Shown: positions 25,102-33,638, numbered from the stretch's first letter. The stretch is DNA of 64,000 nt from an uncultured Eubacteriales bacterium (GCA_900549545.1 URPA01000007.1:1-64000); one strand, 5' to 3'. A program made the numbers and translations. The notes: generated by a model not told the origin, from the sequence alone.

Positions 25102-27051
25102 ATGGAAAAGAACGAGAAAAATACCTTTTACATCACCACGCCTATCTACTATCCGTCGGATAAGCTGCACATAGGGCACACCTATTGCACTGTCGCGACG
25201 GATGCCATCGCCAGATATAAGCGCCTTTGCGGCTATGATGTGATGTTCCTCACCGGCACCGACGAGCACGGCCAGAAGATCGAGGAGAAGGCCAAGGCCG
25301 CCGGGGTAACTCCCCAGCAGTTTGTGGACAAGATTGTCACCGGTGAGGGCGGCATCCTCGATTTGTGGAAGCTGATGAACATCTCAAACGACCGCTTTAT
25401 CCGCACCACTGACGATTATCATGTCAAGTCCGTCCAGCGTATTTTCAAGAAAATGTACGAAAAGGGCGACATTTATAAGGGCGCATACAAGGGCAAATAC
25501 TGCACCCCCTGCGAGAGCTTCTGGACGGAGAGCCAGCTCAAGGACGGCAAGTGCCCCGACTGCGGCCGCGAGGTGCATGACGCGGAGGAGGAGGCATATT
25601 TCTTCCGCCTCTCCAAGTACGCAAAGCCCGTGCAGGAGCTGCTTGAGACCGGCACCTTCCTTGAGCCCGCCTCCCGCGTAAACGAGATGATAAACAACTT
25701 CATAAAGCCCGGCCTTGAAGACCTCTGCGTCTCCCGCACGAGCTTCAGCTGGGGCATCCCCGTGGACTTTGACCCGGGCCATGTGGTCTATGTCTGGGTC
25801 GATGCGCTGTTTAACTATTGCAGCGCCCTCGGCTTTTTGAACGATAAGTACGACGAGTATGACAAATACTGGCCCGCCGATGTACACATCGTGGGCAAGG
25901 AGATCGTCCGATTCCACTCCATTATCTGGCCCGCCATGCTCATGAGCATGGAAATGCCTCTGCCCAAAAAGGTCTATGGCCATGGCTGGCTCGTCATTGA
26001 CGGCGGCAAGATGTCCAAGTCCAAGGGCAACGTGGTTGACCCCTATGTCCTGGCCGACAAGTTCGGCGTGGACGCGCTGCGCTTCTTCCTGCTGCGCACC
26101 TTCCCCTTCGGCTCTGACGGCAACTTCTCCAATGAGCTGCTGATAAGCACCATCAACACCGACCTTGCCAATGACCTCGGCAACCTCGTCTCCCGCACCA
26201 CCGCCATGGTGGAGAAGTATTTCGGCGGCACTCTTATCAAAGAGCGCGAGGCCGACAGTGTGGACGATGAGCTTGTCGCCATGATAAAGGGTACCAGGGA
26301 GCGCTATCAGAAGCAGATGGACGCTTTCCAGCTCCATTTGGCGCTTGAGGAGGTCTTTAAGCTCATCCAGCGCGCCAATAAGTACATCGACGAGACGGCC
26401 CCCTGGGTGCTCGCGAAGGACGAGGCGAAGAAGCCCCGCCTTGCAAGCGTTATGTATAACCTGCTCGAGGCGCTGCGCGTTGCCCTCATCATGCTCACAC
26501 CTTTCATGCCCGACAGCTGCGTCAAGGCCTTCGCGCAGATTGGCGCCTGTGACTGTTGCACCACCTGGGACAAGGCCGGGGAGTACGGCGTTCTGCCCGC
26601 GGATGTCACCGTCCACAAGGGGGAGACGCTCTTCCCCAGAGTGGACACCGAGAAGATGCTCAAGGAGCTTGAGGAGGCAGAGAAGCCGAAGGTCCAGTCC
26701 AAGCCCGTTCTGCCCGATGTGACAATTGACGAGTTTGCAAAGTGCGATATGCGCGTGTGCAAGGTCATCTCCTGCGAGGCCGTGAAGAAGTCCGAAAAGC
26801 TGCTGAAATTCATGCTGGACGATGGCAGCGGCACACCGAGGCAGATTCTCTCCGGCATCCATAAGTTCTATGAGCCGGAGCTGCTTGTGGGCAAGACCGT
26901 GGTTGCCATCCTCAACCTCCCCAGCAGAAAGATGATGGGGCAGGATTCCAACGGCATGCTGCTCTCCGCCGTCCGCGAGGTAAACGGCAAGGAGGAGCTG
27001 CACCTGATGATTCTTGACGACAGCGTCCCCGCCGGGGCACAGCTCTGCTGA
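25102..27051 (+). CDS. metG: Methionyl-tRNA synthetase
   Basis: A 649-residue class I synthetase that charges tRNA-Met. HIGH is at residues 23-26 (KLHIGHTY) and KMSKS appears as GKMSKSKGNV near 300. The zinc-binding connective segment has CTPCESF and CPDCGREV. The C-terminal OB-fold tRNA-binding domain (FAKCDMRVCKVI onward, about residues 540-649) is present. ATG 25102 follows GGGAGAGAAG; the upstream in-frame ATG at 25066 overlaps the VanW gene and lacks a good site. Confidence 0.97.
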   Translation: MEKNEKNTFYITTPIYYPSDKLHIGHTYCTVATDAIARYKRLCGYDVMFLTGTDEHGQKIEEKAKAAGVTPQQFVDKIVTGEGGILDLWKLMNISNDRFIRTTDDYHVKSVQRIFKKMYEKGDIYKGAYKGKYCTPCESFWTESQLKDGKCPDCGREVHDAEEEAYFFRLSKYAKPVQELLETGTFLEPASRVNEMINNFIKPGLEDLCVSRTSFSWGIPVDFDPGHVVYVWVDALFNYCSALGFLNDKYDEYDKYWPADVHIVGKEIVRFHSIIWPAMLMSMEMPLPKKVYGHGWLVIDGGKMSKSKGNVVDPYVLADKFGVDALRFFLLRTFPFGSDGNFSNELLISTINTDLANDLGNLVSRTTAMVEKYFGGTLIKEREADSVDDELVAMIKGTRERYQKQMDAFQLHLALEEVFKLIQRANKYIDETAPWVLAKDEAKKPRLASVMYNLLEALRVALIMLTPFMPDSCVKAFAQIGACDCCTTWDKAGEYGVLPADVTVHKGETLFPRVDTEKMLKELEEAEKPKVQSKPVLPDVTIDEFAKCDMRVCKVISCEAVKKSEKLLKFMLDDGSGTPRQILSGIHKFYEPELLVGKTVVAILNLPSRKMMGQDSNGMLLSAVREVNGKEELHLMILDDSVPAGAQLC

Positions 27052-27076
27052 GCGGGCTTAGCTGAAATCACCACTC

Positions 27077-27227
27077 TTGGCTCTCCTGCGTAAGGAGAGC
27101 TGGCGCGTAGCGCCTGAGAGGTCGAAAGAGTGCGATGTTCTGAGTACTCAGGCAAAACACAACTGCGGAAACGACCTCTCAGTCAGCCTACGGCTGACAG
27201 CTCCCGCTTACGCAGGGGAGCCTTGGA
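27077..27227 (+). repeat. Family C element, copy C5
   Basis: About 150 bp, arms TTGGCTCTCCTGCGTAAGGA...CTGAGAGGTCG and CGACCTCTCAGTCAGCC...GCAGGGGAGCC. It follows metG directly. Confidence 0.8.
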
Positions 27228-27293
27228 CTGGCGCAAAACAGAACTAAAAGCGCAAAATCTACCGCTGCCTCAGAAAATCCATACTTTTTACGA

Positions 27294-27319
27294 CCCGCGG
27301 CCTCGAAGAAGGCTGCGGG
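27294..27319. terminator. GC-rich hairpin, possible weak terminator
   Basis: CCCGCGGCCT paired with AGGCTGCGGG around TCGAAG (one mismatch), followed by GCCGTTTC. Lies between copy C5 and the T-box-like leader. Confidence 0.4.
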
Positions 27320-27377
27320 CCGTTTCATATGCGCCAAAATACGATTGATTTTTATTGACGGATGTGATACCATGACA

Positions 27378-27552
27378 ATGCCACATATATGAATACTGTA
27401 TAGTCCGTACTTGAAAGAGTTCCTTTTACTTTGGTAAAAGTGTACTCTCCATTTTCGTACTCTTTCAAGGGCGGCGGAATTCGTATGTGTGGCAACATCG
27501 GAGTGGTACATTTTTCGTGTGCAGCTCCGATGGGGCTGCACACTTTTTTTGT
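27378..27552 (+). promoter_or_regulatory. T-box-like leader with terminator/antiterminator
   Basis: A structured leader ahead of the lipoprotein gene at 27578. Helices seen are TGCCACATA with TATGTGTGGCA (closing), ACTTGAAAGAGT with ACTCTTTCAAG, and CTTTTAC with GTAAAAG. The 3' part has GGAGTGGTAC, close to the T-box core. CGGAG can pair with CTCCG (antiterminator), or GTGCAGCTCC can pair with GGGGCTGCAC followed by seven T (terminator). These two folds exclude each other. A candidate promoter is TTGATT-17-TACCAT (27345-27373). The stem I specifier was not identified, and the gene below is not a usual T-box target, so this call is tentative. Confidence 0.45.
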
Positions 27553-27577
27553 GCAAAATTAAAAAGGAGGGATTTTT

Positions 27578-29293
27578 TTGAGACGGAAAATGTTTGCGCT
27601 TATTCTGCTTGCCGCGCTGCTGCTCTCGCTCTGCACCGCTTGCGGTAAGGGCGAGGATGTCGAGAAAAAGCTTGAAGGCTCATGGTACAGAGATGGACAT
27701 ACAAGCCTCAATCAGGACATGAGGGAAGGGCCGGAATATATTTTTTACAGCGACGGTACCTGTCAAATCGCCTCGGAATACGGCGAATGTAAGTGGACAA
27801 TAGTAAATGATGGCCAGCTAAAGCTGACAAATTTTTATGGCGAAGTAAACACTGTGGAGATAGGCGAGTTAACCGATGAGAAGCTGACTCTTTACTTTGG
27901 CCAATTCTCCGTAGACTACTTCCGAAGCTGTACCGAGACGGAGATAAGCGCCAATATTACAAGCGGTGATGGTTATACACCGGTGGAGAATGTTGAAGAT
28001 TTTGGGACGAATTATTCAAAGCCCTATCATCAGGATGCTGTTATGATAAAATATATCGATCCATCAGGAAGTAAGGCAACCGGATTCATGAATACTGTGG
28101 GAAAGATAATTTCAATACCCGAATTCCCCAATATTAGTTGGGCTGGGATGATCGGCTCTGGCAAGTATCTTGTGAGATATGAGGAAAATTCTAAGCAGCA
28201 ATTTTCAATAGTCGATATTCACGGCAACATCATCCTCAGAAGTCCAGAGGACGCGAATTATTCAGTTCATTCTTATGACAATGAATCGCTTGTTGTGGAA
28301 AGATTCGTAAATGATGAGGATGAGAATATGTCAAGCTATGGTATTATGCGGCGGGACGGCTCGTGGCTTATAGAACCGTTTGGGCATAATATGCTTGGGT
28401 TGTCTGCTGATGCCCAGGCGCTTTGCAATAATATGCAATCGCAATTTTTTTACTGCGAAGATAAAATATTCGCGGAGATATACTATAGCAATGGTAAAAA
28501 TGACTTTGGCGACGCAGAATTTGTGACTTTTTATAATGCGGAAACCGGTGCAAGGGCCGAATTTGAAAATATGCAGATATGTGCTGTAGAAGGAAATACC
28601 TATTTTCACTATACAAAATTTCAAGATGGAAAAGCTCTCATTACTTCGGATGATACGATTTATAGCATAAAGACAGATTTTAGCCTCGAGCCAGTTATGA
28701 GTATTGACCCGGGAAAATATGTTTTAATTTGGGATGGAGTTATACTTACCGGCGATAAACAGGCTCCTCAAAATGACAATTCCGAACGATTTTTCATTGA
28801 TAATGTTAAGCTATACAATTCAGAGGGAGAGTTAATTCTTGACCTATCTCAGTACACCTTTTTGAAAATACCCAACTTATCCTATTTCTTCAGCGTAGGA
28901 TTCATACCTGCGCTGGTATATGAGGAAGATAACGGCTATTTTGCCGGATGGATTGGCCTGGATGGCAAATTCACATTTGAGCCTGTAAAAGTGCCTGATG
29001 AGTCCGTAATGTTCGGGGATATTCGATTTAGCGCAGCCGACAGGATTATCAGCATTAGAACAGAAGAGAGCGTTGATGGTGAGCCACGCAGCAAGTTTAC
29101 AATTATAATGTGTGACGGGCGAAAAAACGAGTTTTATACCGATAGAGATATATACACATTGGAATATTCATGTGGGGCGGCTCGAGTAACGCATCTGAAT
29201 GACACTGAGGGGGATAGGAACGGGGTCATTTACTACGACGGATACATTGACATTTACGGAAAGAAAATCGTACCTATGCTCAAAACTGGCTGA
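27578..29293 (+). CDS. Lipoprotein with WG-like repeats
   Basis: A 571-residue exported lipoprotein. The signal peptide ends in LCTAC (lipid-modified Cys22). Residues about 28-110 look like a small lipocalin-like or DUF-type beta domain (LEGSWYRDG, EYIFYSDGTCQI). The rest is beta-rich and includes units resembling WG repeats (MRRDGSWLIEPFG, WIGLDGKFTFEPV). The start is TTG after AAAGGAGGG; this is the only site with a good ribosome sequence. The gene is clearly richer in A and T than its neighbours and follows a T-box-like leader, which suggests acquisition. Function unknown. Confidence 0.8.
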   Translation: MRRKMFALILLAALLLSLCTACGKGEDVEKKLEGSWYRDGHTSLNQDMREGPEYIFYSDGTCQIASEYGECKWTIVNDGQLKLTNFYGEVNTVEIGELTDEKLTLYFGQFSVDYFRSCTETEISANITSGDGYTPVENVEDFGTNYSKPYHQDAVMIKYIDPSGSKATGFMNTVGKIISIPEFPNISWAGMIGSGKYLVRYEENSKQQFSIVDIHGNIILRSPEDANYSVHSYDNESLVVERFVNDEDENMSSYGIMRRDGSWLIEPFGHNMLGLSADAQALCNNMQSQFFYCEDKIFAEIYYSNGKNDFGDAEFVTFYNAETGARAEFENMQICAVEGNTYFHYTKFQDGKALITSDDTIYSIKTDFSLEPVMSIDPGKYVLIWDGVILTGDKQAPQNDNSERFFIDNVKLYNSEGELILDLSQYTFLKIPNLSYFFSVGFIPALVYEEDNGYFAGWIGLDGKFTFEPVKVPDESVMFGDIRFSAADRIISIRTEESVDGEPRSKFTIIMCDGRKNEFYTDRDIYTLEYSCGAARVTHLNDTEGDRNGVIYYDGYIDIYGKKIVPMLKTG

Positions 29294-29339
29294 GTTAGCG
29301 CGCCAAAACAGTAATATATAACAAAACAGGAGAGAAAAC

Positions 29340-29630
29340 ATGAAAAATAACCTCAAATGCATACTTGCGGCGCTTATTGCCGCAATAATGATGCTCGGCA
29401 CCTTGACCGCCTGCGGCGGCAGCAACGAGCCCTGCCAATCTTGCGGCAGTACACCTGCCAAAGGCTATAAAAACGAGTACACCAATGAGACAGAGTATTA
29501 CTGCGAGGAGTGCTCATCCGACTGTGCATTTTGCTCGAACAAGGCTACCAAGCACTACACTTCCGGCGTTGGGCTGATTGTTTTTGTTTGCGACGATTGT
29601 TACGAATATATAAAGGGAATCAATTCTTGA
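29340..29630 (+). CDS. Small Cys-rich lipoprotein with four CxxC motifs
   Basis: A 96-residue exported protein. The signal peptide ends LTACGG (lipid-modified Cys25). The mature part has four CxxC pairs at 32/35, 55/58, 62/65 and 84/87, an arrangement expected of two zinc-ribbon or rubredoxin-like knuckles. This is unusual in a surface lipoprotein and suggests metal binding. It lies 46 bases after the larger lipoprotein gene in the same orientation and has AGGAGAG before its ATG. I do not recognise a named family. Confidence 0.75.
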   Translation: MKNNLKCILAALIAAIMMLGTLTACGGSNEPCQSCGSTPAKGYKNEYTNETEYYCEECSSDCAFCSNKATKHYTSGVGLIVFVCDDCYEYIKGINS

Positions 29631-29652
29631 CTGTAATTAAGCCTGAAAACGC

Positions 29653-29691
29653 AAAAATCACCCGGCAGCTTTCGCTGTCGGGTGATTTTTT
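29653..29691. terminator. Bidirectional terminator
   Basis: AAAAATCACCCGGCAG paired with CTGTCGGGTGATTTTT between convergent genes. Confidence 0.8.
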
Positions 29692-29696
29692 GTCCC

Positions 29697-30239
29697 TCAC
29701 ACCAATTTTCCGTTTTCGTCTACATAGATGACCGGGGCCATGCCGGAGATGAGCAGCACCATGTCGTCATAATTCGTCATGCGGCTGGAGCGAGAGTACA
29801 TCTTTTTGACGGTGGCCTTGCCGCTGATGTTTCCGAACACGGCGGCGTTTGGCATCTGGTTTAAGATAAATTCCCGCAGGTGCAAAAACAGCTCATCGCC
29901 ATCCTCAACGCTGCCCATGTATACGCCGTTAACAAACACTCCGTCGGCAAGGCGGACGCCGGAAACGGAGCGCAGCGCCGCGTCGCTTATGATGCGCGCG
30001 TCCCCCTCCGCCGGATAGAACGAGAGCCGGTAGTGCTTTTTGAGCTTCGGCAGCACCGCCGGGACCTCTAAAATCTCCTCAGCCGCTGCTGCCGCCGCCT
30101 CCATGCTCTTATCCGCCGCGAAAGGGGAGTAGAGCCCCTCAAGCTCCTGCCCGTTTACAGCCACCGAGCAGCACAAATCCATGTTCGCCCCCAGCACAAA
30201 GCCGAGACTCAGCAGCAGCGCAAATGCCTTCCTCCACAT
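29697..30239 (-). CDS. Exported protein of unknown function
   Basis: A 180-residue protein with a signal peptide or N-terminal anchor (MWRKAFALLLSLGFVLGAN). After it comes VAVNGQELEGLYSP and later VFVNGVYMGSVEDGDELFLHL, two similar 'NG' beta-turn units, and a polar tail ending YVDENGKLV. The N-terminal part resembles the region ahead of G5 or M23 peptidase domains in wall-associated proteins, but no catalytic domain is present. It has a strong ribosome site (GGAGGTATTTCTTATG). Function unknown. Confidence 0.65.
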   Translation of the reverse strand: MWRKAFALLLSLGFVLGANMDLCCSVAVNGQELEGLYSPFAADKSMEAAAAAAEEILEVPAVLPKLKKHYRLSFYPAEGDARIISDAALRSVSGVRLADGVFVNGVYMGSVEDGDELFLHLREFILNQMPNAAVFGNISGKATVKKMYSRSSRMTNYDDMVLLISGMAPVIYVDENGKLV

Positions 30240-30319
30240 AAGAAATACCTCCGCTTTTTCAGTTTGCTTCTAACTTAACCCAAAAGCGGGGAGGGGTCAA
30301 TGGCTTCGACAAAAGTAGA

Positions 30320-30346
30320 ACCGGGCGGGCATTTTTCGCCCCGGCT
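30320..30346. terminator. Possible terminator after the SSB-like gene
   Basis: CCGGG...CCCGG hairpin with an internal loop overlapping the stop codon of the minus-strand SSB-like gene; followed on that strand by a short T-rich run. Confidence 0.4.
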
Positions 30347-30950
30347 ATTCCGGCTCTATCTCCGCCGCCGACACCTCATAGGCGGTTTTCTCCACCGCGC
30401 CCTCCTCCGTCATCTTTATGTAGGCGCGGCTCTGTATCCGCCCTTTCAGGCTCAGCGTCTGACCCACGGCCCAGAGCGCGGCCTGCCGGGCCTTCGTGCC
30501 CCAGCATATCACCGGCAGGTAGTCCGAGCGGCCAAAGCGCCGGTTCACCGCCAGCATAAGGTCGCAGATGTCCCGGCCCATGGGGGTTATGCGCTGGTTC
30601 GGGGGCTTGCAGAGCGTGCCCCGCAGCAAGACGGTGTTCTCGTCCTCTCCGTCGCAGAAGCTCAGCTCCTTTGCAAGCACCGTTATGATGAGCTTCGCCC
30701 CCGGCCCCCTGCGGTTGTTGAAGCTGCGAAGCTGCCCTGTCACCATGAGCTTCTCCGCGCCCTGTTCCTCCAGCGCCTCAAGCTGCGCGCGCCGCAGGAC
30801 GATGTTTATCGTGTCGCTGTTTCCGGAAAGACGCTCCACCTCCAGAGGAAAAATGTAAAAATCCTGCCCGCGGCTGGTGTGAGAATAGGCGGGGCTGCCT
30901 GCCAGCGTTCCGCACAGCCTCACATAGTTGTTTTCGGGTATCATGTCCAT
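30345..30950 (-). CDS. Single-stranded DNA-binding (tandem OB-fold) protein
   Basis: A 201-residue protein with two OB-fold units. The first (about 1-95) starts NNYVRLCGTLAGSPAYSH and the second (about 105-195) starts NTVLLRGTLCKPPNQRITPMG and contains DICDLMLAVNRRF and YLPVICWGTKARQA, the classic SSB core. There is no acidic C-terminal interaction tip (it ends AAEIEPE), which differs from replicative SSB, so this is likely an accessory SSB or PriB-like protein. Start at ATG 30950; ATG 30944 is equally possible. Confidence 0.83.
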   Translation of the reverse strand: MDMIPENNYVRLCGTLAGSPAYSHTSRGQDFYIFPLEVERLSGNSDTINIVLRRAQLEALEEQGAEKLMVTGQLRSFNNRRGPGAKLIITVLAKELSFCDGEDENTVLLRGTLCKPPNQRITPMGRDICDLMLAVNRRFGRSDYLPVICWGTKARQAALWAVGQTLSLKGRIQSRAYIKMTEEGAVEKTAYEVSAAEIEPE

Positions 30951-31006
30951 AGCGTAACCCTTTCGTTTTTTTAGTTTGGATGTTAAAATCTATTCACTGT
31001 CCGCTC

Positions 31007-31035
31007 TTGAATATGCCGGGCAAAGCCTGTATAAT
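31007..31035 (+). promoter_or_regulatory. Promoter of deoC
   Basis: TTGAAT (31007-31012), 17-bp spacer, TATAAT (31030-31035). Confidence 0.75.
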
Positions 31036-31066
31036 AGCGGCGATAACAAACAAAGGAGCAAACAAC

Positions 31067-31750
31067 ATGGATATAAAAGAAATTCTTGAAAAATGCGACC
31101 ATACCCTTCTGCGCGTGGACTGCACCGCCGAGGAGATACGCGCCCTGTGCGACCAGGCCATCCGCTATAACTGCGCGAGCGTCTGCATCCCGCCCTGCCA
31201 TGTGGCCGGGGCCAAGCGCTATGTGGGCGACAGGCTCAAGATCTGCACGGTCATCGGCTTTCCCAACGGGTACATGACCACCGCCGTGAAGGCCTTCGAG
31301 GCGGCGGATGCCGTGAAAAACGGCGCGGACGAGATCGACATGGTCATCAACCTCTCCATGGTCAAGGACAAGCAGTGGGACAAGGTGGCCGAGGATATAA
31401 GCGCTGTGCGTCGCGCCACTCAGGGGCATGTCCTCAAGGTCATCATCGAGACCTGCCTGCTCACGGAGCTTGAAAAGATAAACATGTGCCGCATAGTCTC
31501 CGACTGCGGGGCCGATTATATCAAGACCTCCACTGGCTTTTCCAAGGCCGGAGCCACCCGTGAGGATGTCAAGCTCATGCGCGATAACTGCCCTGAGACC
31601 TTGAAGGTCAAGGCGGCGGGCGGAATCTCCTCTCTCGCCGATGCGGAGGATTTCATCGCTCTCGGCGCTGACAGGCTCGGCACCAGCCGCATAGTCAAGC
31701 TCGCCATGGAGCTTGAAAATCAGGCGGGCGCACCGGAGGAGAATTACTGA
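31067..31750 (+). CDS. deoC: Deoxyribose-phosphate aldolase
   Basis: Splits 2-deoxyribose 5-phosphate to glyceraldehyde 3-phosphate and acetaldehyde in deoxynucleoside catabolism. The 227-residue protein has the class I aldolase barrel with Schiff-base Lys153 in DYIKTSTGF, and the family segments VCIPPCHVAGAKRY, VIGFPNGYMTTAVKAFEA and VIIETCLLTELEKI. The conserved catalytic lysine near the end lies in LKVKAAGGI. ATG 31067 follows AAAGGAGCA. It stands alone with its own promoter; no deoB, deoD or pdp gene is adjacent. Confidence 0.96.
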   Translation: MDIKEILEKCDHTLLRVDCTAEEIRALCDQAIRYNCASVCIPPCHVAGAKRYVGDRLKICTVIGFPNGYMTTAVKAFEAADAVKNGADEIDMVINLSMVKDKQWDKVAEDISAVRRATQGHVLKVIIETCLLTELEKINMCRIVSDCGADYIKTSTGFSKAGATREDVKLMRDNCPETLKVKAAGGISSLADAEDFIALGADRLGTSRIVKLAMELENQAGAPEENY

Positions 31751-32109
31751 AACAAGCCCCGCAGCAGCTTGCAAAGCCCCAGCCCCGGCAGGCTCAGCCC
31801 CAGCCAGAGCAGCAGAAATTGTGGACAGATCTGCCCTAAGATGTTCCCGCGCATGGCCGAGTAGTCCCACACGCCCCAGCCGAGGCGCAGGTTTACAAGG
31901 CAGCCGGTGAAAAATTCCACCGTGGTTATCGCCGCGGCGCACAGGATGCACTTTCTCACAAGCGGCAGGCTCAGCGCGCCTATGAGATACATCAGCAGAA
32001 AGCACAGCCCGCCGCACAGAAGCATCGTCCAGTGCGTCCAGCCGCGCCAGAGCAGCTCGATGGCCCCGTAGAGAAGCCCGCCCAGAGTATAGATAAGCAG
32101 ATACTCCAT
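31744..32109 (-). CDS. Small membrane protein of the putative ABC-permease (CmpB-like) family
   Basis: A 121-residue protein with four membrane segments. It resembles the 'putative ABC transporter permease' family of Firmicutes: EYLLIYTLGGLLYGAIELLWRG-type start, then TTVEFFTGCLVNLRLGWGVWDYS, which is the family's conserved block. No ATPase partner is adjacent. It overlaps the 3' end of convergent deoC by 7 bases. Function unknown. Confidence 0.8.
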   Translation of the reverse strand: MEYLLIYTLGGLLYGAIELLWRGWTHWTMLLCGGLCFLLMYLIGALSLPLVRKCILCAAAITTVEFFTGCLVNLRLGWGVWDYSAMRGNILGQICPQFLLLWLGLSLPGLGLCKLLRGLFQ

Positions 32110-32199
32110 ATTTCTCTTTCTCCATTCTGCTTTTTATCTTAGCTTTTCCGCGGGAGGGAATTTTACTCATAAAACCGGCATATATTTGAAATAAAGGGC

Positions 32200-32228
32200 T
32201 TGACAAGCGCGCGGAACAAGGGTATACT
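32200..32228 (+). promoter_or_regulatory. Promoter of infC-rpmI-rplT
   Basis: TTGACA (32200-32205), 17-bp spacer, TATACT (32223-32228). Confidence 0.85.
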
Positions 32229-32234
32229 AACAAA

Positions 32235-32385
32235 GCTAAAACAAAGTAGGTGCGGCATCCCCGACCTCACCCGGCGGCAAAGGCCAGCTGCGGTCAATAA
32301 AAACAGCGCCCTTTATGGGGCAGTAGTGTGTTTTTATGCGCGGATGCTGTGCGTCCGCGCTTTTTATTTTCCGGAGGTGTTTCAA
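32235..32385 (+). promoter_or_regulatory. infC operon leader (L20-type) with attenuator
   Basis: About 150 nt of untranslated leader between the promoter and infC. It ends in a terminator-like hairpin GCGCGGATG...CGTCCGCGC followed by TTTTTATTTT (32338-32370), just before the infC ribosome site. In Firmicutes this leader is the binding site for ribosomal protein L20, which promotes early termination. The position and architecture match; the L20-binding fold itself was not verified. Confidence 0.7.
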
Positions 32386-32955
32386 ATAGCAAACGCTGTT
32401 CATCAGATCAACGATGAGATCAAAGACAAAGAGATACGCCTGATTGGTGACGGGGGAGAGCAGCTTGGCATTATGTCTGCCGAGGAGGCGCTCCGTGTCG
32501 CCGCGGAGAAGGAGATGGATCTGGTCAAGATTGCCCCGGGCTCCAATCCTCCGGTCTGCAAGATAATGGACTACGGCAAGTTCCGCTTCGAGCAGACGAA
32601 GAAGGAGAAGGAGGCCAAGAAGAACCAGCGGGTTATCGAGGTCAAGGAGATCCGCATGTCTCCCGGCATCGGCGAGAATGACTTCAACACCAAGCTCAAA
32701 AATGGTCAGAAGTTCCTCGGCGAGGGCAACAGGCTCAAGGTCTCCGTGCGCTTTCGCGGCAGGGAGATGGCTCATACTGAGATCGGCGCGGAGCTTCTGA
32801 AGAGCTTCGCGGAAAAGTGCGCGGAGCTTGCGAATTTAGACAAAGCCCCCAAGCTCGAGGGCCGGAATATGTCCATATTCCTCTCCCCCAAGCCCACGAC
32901 CCCGCCGAAAAAACCGGCAAAGCCCAAGGTTCCCAAGGAGCCTGCGGCAGAATAA
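32386..32955 (+). CDS. infC: Translation initiation factor IF-3
   Basis: A 189-residue factor that binds the 30S subunit and checks the initiation codon. Family signatures are QINDEIKDKEIRLIGDGGEQ (N-domain), VKIAPGSNPPVCKIMDYGKF and RFRGREMAHTEIG (C-domain); the Lys/Pro tail is common in this group. There is no ATG, GTG or TTG near the start. GGAGG (32373-32377) lies 8 nt before ATA at 32386, where the conserved protein begins, so AUA is the start. A rare start codon is the known device by which IF3 represses its own translation. Confidence 0.95.
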   Translation: MANAVHQINDEIKDKEIRLIGDGGEQLGIMSAEEALRVAAEKEMDLVKIAPGSNPPVCKIMDYGKFRFEQTKKEKEAKKNQRVIEVKEIRMSPGIGENDFNTKLKNGQKFLGEGNRLKVSVRFRGREMAHTEIGAELLKSFAEKCAELANLDKAPKLEGRNMSIFLSPKPTTPPKKPAKPKVPKEPAAE

Positions 32956-33005
32956 GTATTCAGCAGGTTCATCCTGTTTGATCAGTTACGGAAGGAGAAA
33001 TTATC

Positions 33006-33203
33006 ATGCCCAAACTGAAAACCCACAGCGGTGCCAAGAAGAGATTCAATCTCACCAAGTCCGGCAAGGTAAAACGCGCACATGCGTTCAAGAGCCATAT
33101 CCTCACCAAGAAAGACACCAAGCGCTGCCGCCGCCTGCGTTCCGAGACTTACGCAGATGTTACCAACACGGCGACCATCAAAAAAATGATCCCTTACAAA
33201 TAA
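33006..33203 (+). CDS. rpmI: Large-subunit ribosomal protein bL35
   Basis: A 65-residue basic ribosomal protein. It has the family start MPKLKTHSGAKKRFNLTKSG and KRAHAFKSHIL. It follows infC by 50 bases in the usual infC-rpmI-rplT order, with GGAGAAATT before its ATG, and is controlled by the infC leader. Confidence 0.98.
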   Translation: MPKLKTHSGAKKRFNLTKSGKVKRAHAFKSHILTKKDTKRCRRLRSETYADVTNTATIKKMIPYK

Positions 33204-33232
33204 GGGCAGACGCTATATAGGAGGATAAACAA

Positions 33233-33589
33233 ATGGCAAGAGTTAAAGGCGCAATGATGACCCGCAAGCACAGGAATAAGGTCCTCGGTCTTGCAAAGGG
33301 TTACTGGGGCAACAAGTCCCGTCACTATAAGATGGCTAACGAGCAGCTGATGAAGTCCGGCCGCTATGCCTATATCGGCAGAAAGCAGAAGAAGAGAGAT
33401 TTCCGTCAGCTCTGGATCACCCGTATCAGCGCAGGCTGCAAGATGAACGGTATGAACTACTCCACCTTCATGCACGGCCTGAAGCTCGCCGGTATCGACA
33501 TGAACCGCAAGATGCTCTCCGAGACCGCGATTCACGATCCCGCCGCCTTCACCGCCCTGTGCGACATGGCGAAGAACGCCCTCAAGTGA
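33233..33589 (+). CDS. rplT: Large-subunit ribosomal protein bL20
   Basis: A 118-residue basic protein needed for early 50S assembly and the likely repressor of this operon through the leader. Signatures are ARVKGAMMTRKHRNKVLGLA, GYWGNKSRHYKMANEQLMKS and DFRQLWITRISAGC. It is the last gene of the operon; the palindrome at 33604-33638 follows 14 bases after the stop. Confidence 0.98.
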   Translation: MARVKGAMMTRKHRNKVLGLAKGYWGNKSRHYKMANEQLMKSGRYAYIGRKQKKRDFRQLWITRISAGCKMNGMNYSTFMHGLKLAGIDMNRKMLSETAIHDPAAFTALCDMAKNALK

Positions 33590-33603
33590 TTTGATATGAT
33601 GAA

Positions 33604-33638
33604 AAGCCCCTGATTGGCAATGAGCCAATCAGGGGCTT
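33604..33638 (+). terminator. rplT terminator palindrome, left copy (family A target duplication)
   Basis: AAGCCCCTGATTGGC, loop AATGA, GCCAATCAGGGGCTT. The T run that should follow has been displaced by the family A element. The same 35 bases recur exactly at 33850-33884, where the T run (TTTTT) remains. Confidence 0.85.
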
